Counted from the first letter of the stretch, positions 35,734 through 45,240 are shown. The stretch is DNA of 64,000 nt from Chitinophagaceae bacterium UBA4411 (GCA_002400415.1 DGQP01000015.1:62001-126000); one strand, 5' to 3'. Notes: generated by a model from the letters alone, not told the origin. Numbers and translations are program-made.

Positions 35734-35790
35734 TACAGTTTGGAATAATAAAGGTCAATAAAAATTATAAAAGAAATGATATTTTTAATC

Positions 35791-36699
35791 ATGATTAAAA
35801 TTCCACCTTACCTGCAGCAGGGAGATACAATCGGGCTGGTATGCCCGGCTGGCTTTATGACAACTGATAAAGTACAAACCTGTATACAAACATTACAGGA
35901 ATGGGGCTACCGGGTGAAGATGGGGAAAACAATCGGGGGAGAATCACAGAATTATTTCTCAGGCACAGATGAAGAAAGGCTTACCGATTTTCAGCAAATG
36001 CTGGATGATGATGAGGTGAAAGCCGTATTATGTGCAAGGGGTGGTTATGGCACGGGCCGCATCATCGACCAGGTTGATTTCAGAAAATTTAAGAAACAGC
36101 CGAAATGGATCATCGGCTACAGTGATATTACCATCCTGCATTCACACCTGTATACTAACTATTACATTTCTTCTTTGCATGCACCAATGGCAGGGGCGTT
36201 TAATGAAGAAGGGTATAAAAATGAATTTGTATTGTCGCTTAAGAATGCGCTTGAAGGGAAGAAAACTAAATACCAGTGTGAAGTACATGAATTCAACAGG
36301 AGGGGAGAAGCAATCGGTGAACTGGTCGGTGGCAACCTGGCTTTGCTGGCTCACCTGGTCGGAACAGATTCAGATCTGAAAACAAAAGGAAAGATCCTGT
36401 TCATCGAAGATGTGGGAGAGTATATCTATAATATTGACCGGATGTTTTACCAATTGAAGCGGAGTGGAAAGTTTTCTAAACTGGCGGGGCTTATTATTGG
36501 CGGATTTACTGATATAAAAGATACCGAAAGACCATTTGGAAAAACTGTGTATGAAGTGATTCATGAATTGGTAAATGAATATGATTTCCCGGTTTGTTTT
36601 GATTTCCCTGTCAGTCACACGGACAGGAATTATGCTCTTAAAGTGGGAGCAGGTTATAAACTGAAAGTTGGCAAAACAAAAGTGATGCTTGAAGAATAG
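35791..36699 (+). CDS. LD-carboxypeptidase (S66 family)
   Basis: This enzyme cleaves the L-lysyl/meso-DAP to D-Ala bond of tetrapeptides in peptidoglycan recycling, as LdcA does. With ATG 35791 it has 302 residues; a second ATG 15 bases upstream (35776) is possible but adds only a few hydrophobic residues. The catalytic triad of the family is visible: Ser111 in GYSDIT, Glu206 in LFIEDVGE and His276 in SHTDRNY. The glycine-rich LCARGGYGTGRIID precedes the nucleophile. There is no signal peptide, so it acts in the cytoplasm. It is a single gene on the + strand between - strand genes. Confidence 0.95.
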   Translation: MIKIPPYLQQGDTIGLVCPAGFMTTDKVQTCIQTLQEWGYRVKMGKTIGGESQNYFSGTDEERLTDFQQMLDDDEVKAVLCARGGYGTGRIIDQVDFRKFKKQPKWIIGYSDITILHSHLYTNYYISSLHAPMAGAFNEEGYKNEFVLSLKNALEGKKTKYQCEVHEFNRRGEAIGELVGGNLALLAHLVGTDSDLKTKGKILFIEDVGEYIYNIDRMFYQLKRSGKFSKLAGLIIGGFTDIKDTERPFGKTVYEVIHELVNEYDFPVCFDFPVSHTDRNYALKVGAGYKLKVGKTKVMLEE

Positions 36700-36724
36700 A
36701 ACCCCGGGTCTGTTTCCGGACACG

Positions 36725-37534
36725 CTACAAGCTCAAAAGGGAATCCAGTTTTTGAATGGTGAGTTTGTATGTGTAAAGATTATTGTGGCTTCCTCCTTCT
36801 ATCGTGACCAGTTCATCAGTTGGTTTTAACAATGGTTTCAGCCATTTGGAATTTTTATACGAAACAGTCCAGTCATCAGTGCCGTGAAAGATTGTGACAG
36901 GGGCTTCCACATGCGGCAGGTATTGGTAAGTAGGTAGCTGGTAATGCAGCATCAGGCTTACAGGATAAATGGGCAGGTAAGCTTTTATTACGCAAGGGAA
37001 ATCATAATACGGTGTTTCAAGTATGAGCCGTTTGCAGTTCTCTATGGAGGCCAGATGGGCGGCAATGCCTGTACCCATGCTTTTTCCATAAATGATAATA
37101 CTATCTGCTGCATACAGGGTGCGGGCATATTTATAAAGTTGCTTGGACCAGTCGTATAAGACTTTTTCTGTCAGCTTCCCGGTACTCTTGCCGAATCCCG
37201 GGTAATCAATTATGATCACTTCATAACCATGACGGGTAAAATAGGGCGGGTATTTGGCATACCAGGAAATATTTTTTTTGTTGCCATGAAAATACAGGAC
37301 AACCCCTTTTTTTACGTGACCTGTACTGAAAAACCGGACCAGGTTCAGGGTGTCTTCCTTGTTCATGGCAATGCTAATATCTTCATGGGGTTCCCTGAAA
37401 TTATAGTTGTGGTCTCTTTTAAGTGTCACGGGATGAAAAAGAATTGCATCCTGCAAAAAATAGAGAGCAAAACCTCCCAGTAAATAGATAATCAAAATGA
37501 CTTTGAGCCATTTTAGTACTTTCTTCCGGTTCAT
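36725..37534 (-). CDS. Membrane-anchored alpha/beta hydrolase
   Basis: This is a BEM46/YqiA-like alpha/beta hydrolase of 269 residues from ATG 37534 (MNRKKVLKWLKVILIIYLLG). The longer frame to 37573 is unlikely because it runs through the terminator at 37558-37578. An N-terminal membrane helix (about 8-28) anchors the domain. The HG oxyanion motif is in YFHGNKKNISW, the nucleophile Ser152 in GKSMGTG, the acid in FHGTDDWTV and the histidine in GGSHNNL. It is a clear paralogue of the protein encoded at 38850-39638 (same VVLYFHGN, YPGFGKSTGK and GGxHNNL). The substrate is unknown. Confidence 0.92.
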   Translation of the reverse strand: MNRKKVLKWLKVILIIYLLGGFALYFLQDAILFHPVTLKRDHNYNFREPHEDISIAMNKEDTLNLVRFFSTGHVKKGVVLYFHGNKKNISWYAKYPPYFTRHGYEVIIIDYPGFGKSTGKLTEKVLYDWSKQLYKYARTLYAADSIIIYGKSMGTGIAAHLASIENCKRLILETPYYDFPCVIKAYLPIYPVSLMLHYQLPTYQYLPHVEAPVTIFHGTDDWTVSYKNSKWLKPLLKPTDELVTIEGGSHNNLYTYKLTIQKLDSLLSL

Positions 37535-37552
37535 GGAGGCAAAGATGTAAAT

Positions 37553-37578
37553 AAAAAGGGACATGAAACTCATGCCCC
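37553..37578 (-). terminator. Terminator after the TPR-like lipoprotein gene
   Basis: GGGACATGA (37558-37566) pairs with TCATGCCCC (37570-37578) with one wobble, around a three-base loop. On the - strand five T follow. It ends the lipoprotein transcript just before the next hydrolase start. Confidence 0.8.
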
Positions 37579-37605
37579 TGCTGTGTATGAAAACCCTGAG
37601 ATTTG

Positions 37606-38754
37606 TTAATAGCGGTTAAAGAAGTCCCGTATACCACATTCTGCCTTGCTCTGCAATTCATCCATGATGCAACGGATGATATCGTCCTCGTTTGGAGGAT
37701 ACTCACGGCTCCTGTTCAGCAATTGTTTGTCTGTTTCACTCAAAGCCCGGGAATCACCGGTATAAGTGGCGAATTCTGTGCCCCAGAAGTGTTGCCCGTT
37801 ATAATTTTCACTCCAGGCCCGCTGACCATTTTCATCTCTCACCAGTATTTGTATAAATCCTTCAGAACGCAGGGTTGTTTTAGTGCTGGTAATTTTTGCA
37901 AACACTTTAGCATATTCTTTTACAACAGAATCGGGTTTGTAAACGGTCTCTTTCACCACCACATCTTTAGAAACAGTTCTTGTGCTGTGGTCGTCATTGC
38001 TCCGGCCGATATTCATGCTGCTGAAACGTACTTCCACCAGCTGGTCAGGCCTGATATTGAGGTTTCTTGCTTCAAAAGAAGAATAATATTTTATAAACTC
38101 ATTGCCGTTATTATTTTGGAGATAGCGAAGCATATTATTATCAAAATTGCGGTACCGGTTATTGTACGAACTAAACTGGTAGCTGTTTCTTTCCTCAATG
38201 GGCAGCACTATTACATTTACTACCGCATTGCTATAGGCTTCATCCATTTTTTGACGGATGCCGATATCACCGGGTATAAAACCAAGGGCAGCCTGGAATT
38301 CATGGTAAGCTCTTCTGAAATCCTGTTTATTTCCTGATACCATCAGGTCGAGCCCGCGCTGGTACCTTGCTTCACCGGCTTTTTCCCGGAAACTGATCAT
38401 CCGGGAAGAATAATCAACAGGCTTCACAACATCAAATACGCCGGGTGATTTCCTTACCGCATCATACAAACGTTGAAGATCAGCGTATTCATTGTAGGTC
38501 CATTCCCATTTCAGGTCGTTACTGCTGGAAGCATAACTGCGGATCCGGTTTTCGTGATCTTCCACGGCGTAGCGGTAAGCATTTTGCAGCACATCCAGCA
38601 ATTTGGGATCACCGGGATCTTTCTGCAGCTTTTTAGCCGCCAGTTCAACGGCTTCATCATACCTGCCTTTTTCATATAATTTGCTGGCTGTTTTACAGGA
38701 CAAGAGCAGCAGGCTGGTCAGTAAAGTAAATAAAGAGTAGAGTTTTAGTTTCAT
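37606..38754 (-). CDS. Outer-envelope lipoprotein with TPR-like N-terminal region
   Basis: This 382-residue lipoprotein starts at ATG 38754 (MKLKLYSLFTLLTSLLLLSCKTASKL), with a lipobox ending in SC at Cys20. The frame extends further upstream to 38850, but that part gives no sensible signal. After the lipobox, YEKGRYDEAVELAAKKLQKDP looks like a TPR unit, and the helical region goes on to about residue 170. The C-terminal half is beta-rich with a Tyr/Asn-rich patch (SYQFSSYNNRYRNFDNN). I know similar uncharacterised lipoproteins in Chitinophagaceae but no function. It lies between two related hydrolase genes on the same strand. Confidence 0.82.
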   Translation of the reverse strand: MKLKLYSLFTLLTSLLLLSCKTASKLYEKGRYDEAVELAAKKLQKDPGDPKLLDVLQNAYRYAVEDHENRIRSYASSSNDLKWEWTYNEYADLQRLYDAVRKSPGVFDVVKPVDYSSRMISFREKAGEARYQRGLDLMVSGNKQDFRRAYHEFQAALGFIPGDIGIRQKMDEAYSNAVVNVIVLPIEERNSYQFSSYNNRYRNFDNNMLRYLQNNNGNEFIKYYSSFEARNLNIRPDQLVEVRFSSMNIGRSNDDHSTRTVSKDVVVKETVYKPDSVVKEYAKVFAKITSTKTTLRSEGFIQILVRDENGQRAWSENYNGQHFWGTEFATYTGDSRALSETDKQLLNRSREYPPNEDDIIRCIMDELQSKAECGIRDFFNRY

Positions 38755-38849
38755 AAACACCTCCGTTTTCTGTGTGACGGACAAATAGCAGTCCATGTTA
38801 AATGAAAAACAGGCAATTAGGTAATCATTAACAGTCAGGAAGAAAAACA

Positions 38850-39638
38850 CTAATACTTCAGGATATCCCGTATAAAATTATGGTAGTCATCAAAAGAGGG
38901 AAGGTTGTTATGCCCCCCGTCATGAATACGGATAAGTGTTATCCGGTGCGGGTTGAACTTTTGCAGGGCTTCGCTGTGCCGGATCGGTATGAGCCGGTCT
39001 TTGGTGCCATGAATAATGTAGGTATGGCATTTTACTTTTTGGATCCACAGGTCGGTCCGGAGATGGTAACGTAAAACAATTCTCACGGGCAAAATTGGAA
39101 GAAACCGTTCCACCACCCTGGTAAAATTATAATAGGGTGCATCCAGTATGAGGTAGCGGGGATCGTTGTCAGATGCAAGTTTGCTGGCAAAGCCGCTTCC
39201 CATACTTCTTCCATAAATGATCAGGTGCTCTTCGGAGTATTTTTCCTTCATTCTGTCGTAGATGAACTGCATATCGTTCATCATCTCCTTTTCACTTCGT
39301 TTGCCTGTACTTTTTCCAAAACCGCGGTAGTCAACAAGTACAACATCATAGTCATAGCGGTAAAAGTCCCGGGCATATTTAGCCCAGCCTTTGATACTGC
39401 GGGTGTTGCCGTGAAAATAGAGGATCAGTCCCTTGGGATTATCCCGGAAAAAATGGAGCCCGTTGATCCGCACACCCGGTTCAATATCAAAAAAATACTC
39501 TTTGAAAGGGACATCATATTTAAATTGAAAATCCTGTTTGAGTTTTTCCGGTTTGAAAATGAATTTTTCCTGCAGAAAATAAGCCAGCACAGAGAGTGCG
39601 GCAATGCCAATGATGATATACCAGATAAAGACGGGCAA
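38850..39638 (-). CDS. Membrane-anchored alpha/beta hydrolase
   Basis: This 262-residue paralogue of the hydrolase at 36725-37534 starts with a membrane helix (MPVFIWYIIIGIAALSVLAY). Active-site elements are LYFHGNTRSIKGW (oxyanion), nucleophile Ser145 in GRSMGSG, the acid near IHGTKDRLIPI and the histidine in GGHNNLPSF. The catalytic domain probably lies in the periplasm or at the membrane surface. It is 75 bases downstream of kup on the same strand and 95 bases upstream of the lipoprotein start, so these genes may share a transcript. The substrate is unknown. Confidence 0.92.
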   Translation of the reverse strand: MPVFIWYIIIGIAALSVLAYFLQEKFIFKPEKLKQDFQFKYDVPFKEYFFDIEPGVRINGLHFFRDNPKGLILYFHGNTRSIKGWAKYARDFYRYDYDVVLVDYRGFGKSTGKRSEKEMMNDMQFIYDRMKEKYSEEHLIIYGRSMGSGFASKLASDNDPRYLILDAPYYNFTRVVERFLPILPVRIVLRYHLRTDLWIQKVKCHTYIIHGTKDRLIPIRHSEALQKFNPHRITLIRIHDGGHNNLPSFDDYHNFIRDILKY

Positions 39639-39713
39639 GTTTTGGTTCTTAAGTCAGGGCTTAAGATAAACCGATTCCGGAACAAGTCAAAAACTATAAG
39701 TTAACCGGGAAGG

Positions 39714-41690
39714 CTAGTCTTCCACCCGGCGCAACCTGAGATTGGTAACCGGGGCTACAATCAGCGGGAATTTCTCTACTGTAACGTTAGCAAGGTCAAG
39801 CCCGAAGCCTTTCTCTTCGGAAAGACTATGGTCTTTCAGCCAGAAGTGGAATTTCATCACCACCCTTTCAAAGAAGGGTAATTCATTGTCCTGGCTCAGG
39901 TATTTTTCCATCACCATGAACTGGAAATCGCCAACGGTGTTACTGCTTGCGAGGCTTTCATAACGGCTGATAATATTTACTTCTTTATTGGCAACCAGGT
40001 CCTCCACCACCTTACGGAACATGAGATTGATCTTGGGTTCCATCCGGAAGCCCAGGCGAAAATCAACCCGGATGATATCATTAGGGATAATGTGTTCTAC
40101 TTTGTATTCGCAGGTATAGGGATCATCCAGTGTATCCACATGAACGAACCAATAAATATCTGCCCTTTTGGGTTTCCTGTTAAGTATCGAATAAATGATC
40201 TTATGTTCAATTTCTTTAGGATTATTGGCGCTGGTCAGGTAGACGAGGTGAGTGGCATATTTTGGAATCGATTTATCATTACTCAATTCCTGGATTTTAG
40301 GAATATAGTGTTCCATCCGTACAAATTCCACATAGCGATTCTTGATCTTCCTTGCCCTGTACCAGATATACATGACCAGGAATACAAGCAGGCCGATAAT
40401 AAGTGTGATATAACCGCCATGCGTGAATTTTACCATCAGTGCAACGAGGTAGCCTATTTCAACAGATAAGTATCCTGCCAGGAAAACGTAAATCCAAACC
40501 GATTTCGCCCGGTGCAATACAAGATAATTGGCGAACAGGATAGTAGTGGCGAGCATGGTTACGATGATGGCCAGGCCGTAGGCAGCTTCCATCCGGGATG
40601 ATTCCCTGAAGAAAAGTACAACACCAACACAGCCAAGAAACATCAGGAAATTGATTGCAGGAATAAACAATTGTCCTTTTGCTTCTGACGGATACCTGAT
40701 GCGGAGTTTGGGCCATAAATTCAGCCGCATGGCCTCGCTGATGAGTGTATAGGCGCCGGAAACCATTGCCTGGCTGGCAATGATTGCTGCAGTGGTTGCA
40801 ATAATAACTCCCGGGATAATAAACCATTGCGGCATCAGGTCATAAAAAGCGTTAATACTAAGCGCTTTTTTAACTTCTTTGGTAATTTCTAATCCTTCCC
40901 TGTTGGCCAGTAAATAGGCTCCCTGCCCGAAATAATGAACCAGCAAACAGGTCTTTACATATATCCAGGACATCCTGATATTGCCACGACCGCAATGCCC
41001 CAGGTCACTATAGAGAGCTTCTGCTCCGGTGGTGCAAAGAAACACGGCGCCCAGCAGCCAGAACCCGCCATCATAGGTATTCAGGAAGTGGATAGCATAA
41101 TAGGGACTCAGTGCTTTGAAAATGGCCATATCGTCAAAGACGTGAACAATGCCAAGTACCAGCAACATGGTAAACCAGATAAACATAATCGGCCCGAACA
41201 GGCGTCCGATAGAAGCGGTGCCAAATTGCTGCATGAAGAAGAAAAGAGAAAGGATAGAAAGTACTATGATTACAACAGTGTTACTTCCATCTTCAATTCC
41301 CAGGGCGGGTAATTGTTTCAAACCTTCAATGGCAGAGGTGATGGAAATAGGCGGGGTAATGATACCATCAGCCAGCAATGAGGCGCCGCCAATCATGGCG
41401 GGTATGACCAGCCATTTTTTTCTTCGCCTTACCAGGGCGAATAAGGCAAATGTTCCGCCTTCACCCCGGTTATCGGCTTTTAAAACAAGAACAACATATT
41501 TAAGGGTGGTTTGCAGCGTTAGTGTCCAGATGATACAGGAAAGTGTTCCCAGGATAAGCTCCTCGTTAACTACCCTGTCTCCGATAATCGCATTGAATAC
41601 GTAGAGTGGCGAAGTGCCAATATCTCCGTAGATAATTCCTAATGCAATAACCAGTCCGGCGGCGGTAACTTTGTTGGTGGGTATTTTCAC
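39714..41690 (-). CDS. kup: Kup-type potassium uptake protein
   Basis: This 658-residue membrane protein of the KUP/HAK/KT family probably imports potassium with protons. It has about twelve transmembrane helices in the first ~430 residues. The family blocks GIIYGDIGTSPLYVFNAI, RGEGGTFALFALVRRR and LADGIITPPISITSAIEGL are clear. A ~220-residue cytoplasmic C-terminal domain ends in LRLRRVED. Length is typical. An exact -7 box (TACATTTG on the - strand) lies 60 bases upstream. I see no c-di-AMP riboswitch-like structure in the 270-base upstream gap. Confidence 0.96.
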   Translation of the reverse strand: MKIPTNKVTAAGLVIALGIIYGDIGTSPLYVFNAIIGDRVVNEELILGTLSCIIWTLTLQTTLKYVVLVLKADNRGEGGTFALFALVRRRKKWLVIPAMIGGASLLADGIITPPISITSAIEGLKQLPALGIEDGSNTVVIIVLSILSLFFFMQQFGTASIGRLFGPIMFIWFTMLLVLGIVHVFDDMAIFKALSPYYAIHFLNTYDGGFWLLGAVFLCTTGAEALYSDLGHCGRGNIRMSWIYVKTCLLVHYFGQGAYLLANREGLEITKEVKKALSINAFYDLMPQWFIIPGVIIATTAAIIASQAMVSGAYTLISEAMRLNLWPKLRIRYPSEAKGQLFIPAINFLMFLGCVGVVLFFRESSRMEAAYGLAIIVTMLATTILFANYLVLHRAKSVWIYVFLAGYLSVEIGYLVALMVKFTHGGYITLIIGLLVFLVMYIWYRARKIKNRYVEFVRMEHYIPKIQELSNDKSIPKYATHLVYLTSANNPKEIEHKIIYSILNRKPKRADIYWFVHVDTLDDPYTCEYKVEHIIPNDIIRVDFRLGFRMEPKINLMFRKVVEDLVANKEVNIISRYESLASSNTVGDFQFMVMEKYLSQDNELPFFERVVMKFHFWLKDHSLSEEKGFGLDLANVTVEKFPLIVAPVTNLRLRRVED

Positions 41691-41749
41691 TGTCTGAGGT
41701 TAATAATCGGGTTCCAGGTACAGATTTATTCTTTACTGATACCCGCCTG

Positions 41750-41757
41750 CAAATGTA
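41750..41757 (-). promoter_or_regulatory. Putative kup promoter -7 box (TACATTTG)
   Basis: The - strand reads TACATTTG, an exact TAnnTTTG, 60 bases before the kup start. No well-spaced TTG element is visible at the -33 position, so the assignment rests on the -7 box alone. The rest of the 270-base gap up to 41960 shows only a short GGCCGG-rich direct repeat at about 41910-41925. Confidence 0.5.
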
Positions 41758-41960
41758 CAGGCAAAATTGAATTGGCATAAAATTGAGTGAAAAACTTTAC
41801 CGGTTGTGGAAATAACGTATCCTGAATGATCTTGTGTGCAACATTTGCTGTGTTACACCCATCGTTACGTGTAATTGTTATTATAACAGCATCATAAAAT
41901 AAAAATGGCCGGCTTTTGGCCGGTAAACTTTAATTTTAATATGCAAAAAATCACGGCATT

Positions 41961-43487
41961 ATGACTTTAAAGCGAACTCTGTTATTGCTGACTCTTGCTG
42001 TTGCTTTTTCCCCGGCTTTTTCCCAGAAGATTGTTTATTCAGAGCCAGGCAGAGATGATACCCGCCGGATGAATTTCGAAATAGCCGGGAAGGTAAATGG
42101 GAATTTTCTCATTTATAAGAATATCAGGAATCACAACCTTATCTCAGTCCTGAATAATGATATGGTGGAAATTGCAAGCGTGGAGCAGGATTATGTACCT
42201 GATAATGACCGGATGATCAATGTCGATTTTTTCCCGTACAGCGATTTCTGTTATATGATCTACCAATACCAGAAAAAAAGTATTGTGTATTGTATGGCTG
42301 CAAAAATTGACGGCAATGGGAAAAAGATTGGGGACGTAATGCAATTAGATACCACGCAACTGGGCTTTGCTGCCAATAATAAAATTTACACGGTATTGTC
42401 AAGTGATGATAAAAACCGGCTGATTGTTTTTAAAATCAACAGTAAGAACAGGAAAAATTATATTATTACAACGGTATTGCTGGATGATAAACTGATGCAG
42501 CTTAAAAAAAGCCGCCTGTCCGTACCTATGGATGACAGGCATGAATACCTGGGTGAGTTTAATCTTGATAATGAAGGAGACCTTGTTTTTACCAAGTTCC
42601 AGCGCAATAATAATGATAATATTTCCGAAGGCGCATTTGTAATAAAATATGCCCAGGCAGATTCTTTCAGTTACAAACCCCTGAACCTTGAAAAGGTAAA
42701 CCTTGATGAGATCCGGATAAAAGTGGATAATGCCAATAAACGCTATTTCCTGACCTCTTTTTATTTAAAGGAAAGGAGAGGAAATATTGAAGGCTTGTAT
42801 TATTATGTATGGGATAAGCAGACCAGCAATGCTGTGAACGAGAATACTGTTGGATTTTCTGACGAATTGAGAAAGGAGGCTAAAGGTGATGCGGGGGTCA
42901 GGAATGCATTTGATGATTATTTTATCAAGAACATTATTACCCGTAAAGACGGAGGGTTTATTATTGGGGCAGAATCCTATTTCACCACTTCCCGTTTTAA
43001 CACCTGGAACCGCTGGGATTACCTGGGCCGTTATTCTTATATGAGCCCCTCCGATTATTACTTCTATTCCCCTTATTACAGTAATTGGTGGGGGAATTCC
43101 CGCTGGAACAGTGGCAACCAGTCTGTTCGCTACCATGCCGATAATATTACTGTGCTGTCATTTGATAAGGATGGTAAAATGGAATGGAGCAATGTAATTG
43201 TAAAGGAACAGTTCAATGACCAGTCGGATGACCTGCTTTCTTATATGCTGATGATCACCGGCGGGCAGTTGCATTTTTTATTCAACCAGGCGGAAAGGAG
43301 GGTAGAGCTGCTTAATGATTATAGTGTGGCGCCGGATGGGCAGATGAACCGGAACCCCACCTTAAAGAACCTGGACAAAGGCTATGAGTTTATGCCAAAA
43401 TATGGTAAACAGGTAAGTGCCCGGCAAGTTATCATACCTTGCCTGTACAGGAACTATATTTGTTTTGCCAAAGTAGATTACAATTAA
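41961..43487 (+). CDS. Exported protein of unknown function
   Basis: I do not recognise this 508-residue protein. It has a signal peptide (MTLKRTLLLLTLAVAFSPAFSQ). The rest is beta-rich, with regularly spaced strand-turn units and polar loops that could form a beta-propeller, although no repeat is sharp enough to count. A striking aromatic stretch near residues 345-385 (WNRWDYLGRYSY, YYFYSPYYSNWWGNSRWNSG) is rich in Tyr, Trp, Ser and Asn. It has no lipobox and no C-terminal sorting domain. The DUF6427-like gene follows closely at 43514 on the same strand, so the two may be co-transcribed. Confidence 0.85.
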   Translation: MTLKRTLLLLTLAVAFSPAFSQKIVYSEPGRDDTRRMNFEIAGKVNGNFLIYKNIRNHNLISVLNNDMVEIASVEQDYVPDNDRMINVDFFPYSDFCYMIYQYQKKSIVYCMAAKIDGNGKKIGDVMQLDTTQLGFAANNKIYTVLSSDDKNRLIVFKINSKNRKNYIITTVLLDDKLMQLKKSRLSVPMDDRHEYLGEFNLDNEGDLVFTKFQRNNNDNISEGAFVIKYAQADSFSYKPLNLEKVNLDEIRIKVDNANKRYFLTSFYLKERRGNIEGLYYYVWDKQTSNAVNENTVGFSDELRKEAKGDAGVRNAFDDYFIKNIITRKDGGFIIGAESYFTTSRFNTWNRWDYLGRYSYMSPSDYYFYSPYYSNWWGNSRWNSGNQSVRYHADNITVLSFDKDGKMEWSNVIVKEQFNDQSDDLLSYMLMITGGQLHFLFNQAERRVELLNDYSVAPDGQMNRNPTLKNLDKGYEFMPKYGKQVSARQVIIPCLYRNYICFAKVDYN

Positions 43488-43513
43488 CCAACTTAACAAC
43501 CTTTCCTTTATCC

Positions 43514-44503
43514 GTGATAGGGATATTTAAACAGAAAAGTCCTGCCAACCTGTTGCTGTTACTGGTCTTTGGTGTGCTCATCAAGCTGCCCATGTTCCTG
43601 TATCCGTATACCCCGGTTGATAAATCAGCCGATGGAATACTTTTTACGTATTTACTTAAGCTGGTATCAGCTACTGGTAAGTCCTCTCCGGTAATTTACC
43701 CGCTTTTTGCTTTTGGTTTATTGTTTGTCCAGGCTGTAGTACTGACACGTTTTATCAATAACCAGCGGATGATGAACAGGGCCAACTACCTGCCGGGTAT
43801 GTCTTACCTGCTGATCACTTCCCTGCTGCCGGAATGGAATTATTTTTCCGCCCCTTTACTAATAAACACAATTTTACTGTTCGTTCTGGCAGCCCTTTTT
43901 AAAACATATAACCAGCAAAATGCGAAGGCCACCATTTTTAATATCGGCGTCGCACTGGGGTTAGCCGGCTTTTTGTTTGTTTCTGCAATGACTTTTGTGG
44001 TTTGGGTGTTGCTGGCCCTGGCTCTGATGCGCCCCTTCCGGCTTAACGAGTGGTTACTTTGTATCCTTGGGATCACCACTCCTTTCTATTTTTACGGGAT
44101 TTATATTTTTATCAATGACCAGTGGAGCTGGAATGCTATTTTACCGCATATAACCATTGGGATACCGGCTATTAAACAATCTGCCTGGCTGGCCGGAAGT
44201 GTTTTCTTGTTAATGATTCCCTTCCTGGCAGGAGGCTATTATGTACAGGAAAACCTGCGAAAGATGCTGATTCACGTCAGGAAAGGCTGGAGTCTGCTCC
44301 TGCTATACCTGCTTACTTCAATGTTGCTTCCTTTTGTGAACAATAACGACAGTTTTGAGAACTGGGTAATGGCCATGATACCTATGGCGGCTTTTCATGC
44401 CTGTGCTTACCTGTATGCAAACCTGAGAATATTACCTCTTCTTTTGTTCTGGCTTACAACTGCTTTTGTTCTGGCTTACCAGTATTATGGCCCCGGTTGG
44501 TAA
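43514..44503 (+). CDS. DUF6427-like integral membrane protein
   Basis: This 329-residue membrane protein has about nine hydrophobic helices. It starts at GTG 43514 (IGIFKQKSPANLLLLLVFGV follows). A longer frame back to TTG 43439 overlaps the preceding gene and adds no membrane feature. Typical stretches are YLPGMSYLLITSLLPEWNYF, NIGVALGLAGFLF and ALMRPFRLNEWLLCILGITTPFYFYG, which I associate with DUF6427 proteins of Bacteroidota, of unknown function. purQ follows 62 bases downstream with its own -7 box. Confidence 0.8.
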   Translation: MIGIFKQKSPANLLLLLVFGVLIKLPMFLYPYTPVDKSADGILFTYLLKLVSATGKSSPVIYPLFAFGLLFVQAVVLTRFINNQRMMNRANYLPGMSYLLITSLLPEWNYFSAPLLINTILLFVLAALFKTYNQQNAKATIFNIGVALGLAGFLFVSAMTFVVWVLLALALMRPFRLNEWLLCILGITTPFYFYGIYIFINDQWSWNAILPHITIGIPAIKQSAWLAGSVFLLMIPFLAGGYYVQENLRKMLIHVRKGWSLLLLYLLTSMLLPFVNNNDSFENWVMAMIPMAAFHACAYLYANLRILPLLLFWLTTAFVLAYQYYGPGW

Positions 44504-44532
44504 TTCCTTATAACAGGTTCGGCTGCATGATT

Positions 44533-44540
44533 TATCTTTG
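44533..44540 (+). promoter_or_regulatory. Putative purQ promoter -7 box (TATCTTTG)
   Basis: TATCTTTG is an exact TAnnTTTG located 25 bases before the purQ ATG. No TTG lies at the usual -33 spacing. The short leader is typical of Bacteroidota genes. Confidence 0.55.
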
Positions 44541-44565
44541 CCCTTTCTTCACCGAAAATGACAAT

Positions 44566-45240
44566 ATGAAATTTGGCGTAGTAGTTTTCCCCGGTTCTAA
44601 TTGCGACAGAGATATGTATGATGCCCTGAAATATGATCTCGGGCAGAATGTTAGTATGCTCTGGCATAAGGACAGGGATCTTAGTAAATTCAATACGGAA
44701 GATTGTATTATTCTTCCCGGCGGGTTTTCTTACGGTGACTACCTGCGTTGCGGCGCCATTGCCCGTTTCAGCCCGATGATGCAGAGTGTGATCGAATTTG
44801 CCAATGCCGGCGGTAAGGTATTTGGTGTTTGCAATGGTTTCCAGATATTATGTGAATCGCATTTATTACCCGGTGGTTTGCTTCGCAATGCCAACCAGCA
44901 GTTTGTTTGTAAAAACGTGTACATCACAAACGATACAGAAGAAGTATTTAAAATTCCGGTTGCGCATGGTGAGGGAAGGTACTATGCAGATGAGAAGATC
45001 CTGGATGGCCTGGAAGCCAATAACCAGGTTATATTTTATTACTGTGATGAAGAAGGACAAATAACAGAAAAAGCTAATCCCAATGGCGCCATGCGTAATA
45101 TAGCCGGGATCTGTAATGCCAGCCGCAATGTATTTGGTATGATGCCGCATCCGGAGAGAGCCTGTTCTGCGGCCCTCGGTAATACGGATGGCCGGGCTAT
45201 TATCACCTCCCTGCTGATGACTGCGCAACTGGTTTCCTGA
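44566..45240 (+). CDS. purQ: Phosphoribosylformylglycinamidine synthase, glutaminase subunit PurQ
   Basis: PurQ is the glutamine amidotransferase subunit of FGAM synthase in purine synthesis. It releases ammonia for PurL with the help of PurS. The protein has 224 residues from ATG 44566 (MKFGVVVFPGSNCDRDMYDAL), the size of stand-alone PurQ. The class I amidotransferase triad is present: Cys89 in FGVCNGFQIL, His195 and Glu197 in PHPERA. The frame stays open upstream to 44497, but the extra residues are not family-like and the promoter lies within them. No other purine gene is adjacent. Confidence 0.96.
   Translation: MKFGVVVFPGSNCDRDMYDALKYDLGQNVSMLWHKDRDLSKFNTEDCIILPGGFSYGDYLRCGAIARFSPMMQSVIEFANAGGKVFGVCNGFQILCESHLLPGGLLRNANQQFVCKNVYITNDTEEVFKIPVAHGEGRYYADEKILDGLEANNQVIFYYCDEEGQITEKANPNGAMRNIAGICNASRNVFGMMPHPERACSAALGNTDGRAIITSLLMTAQLVS

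Noticed and set aside
37603..38337. 244-codon + strand frame opposite the TPR-like lipoprotein
   Set aside because: The - strand product has a proper lipobox and repeat region; the + strand frame has no recognisable feature.
41691..41960. c-di-AMP or other riboswitch before kup
   Set aside because: No recognisable riboswitch architecture is visible; only an exact -7 box on the - strand was found.
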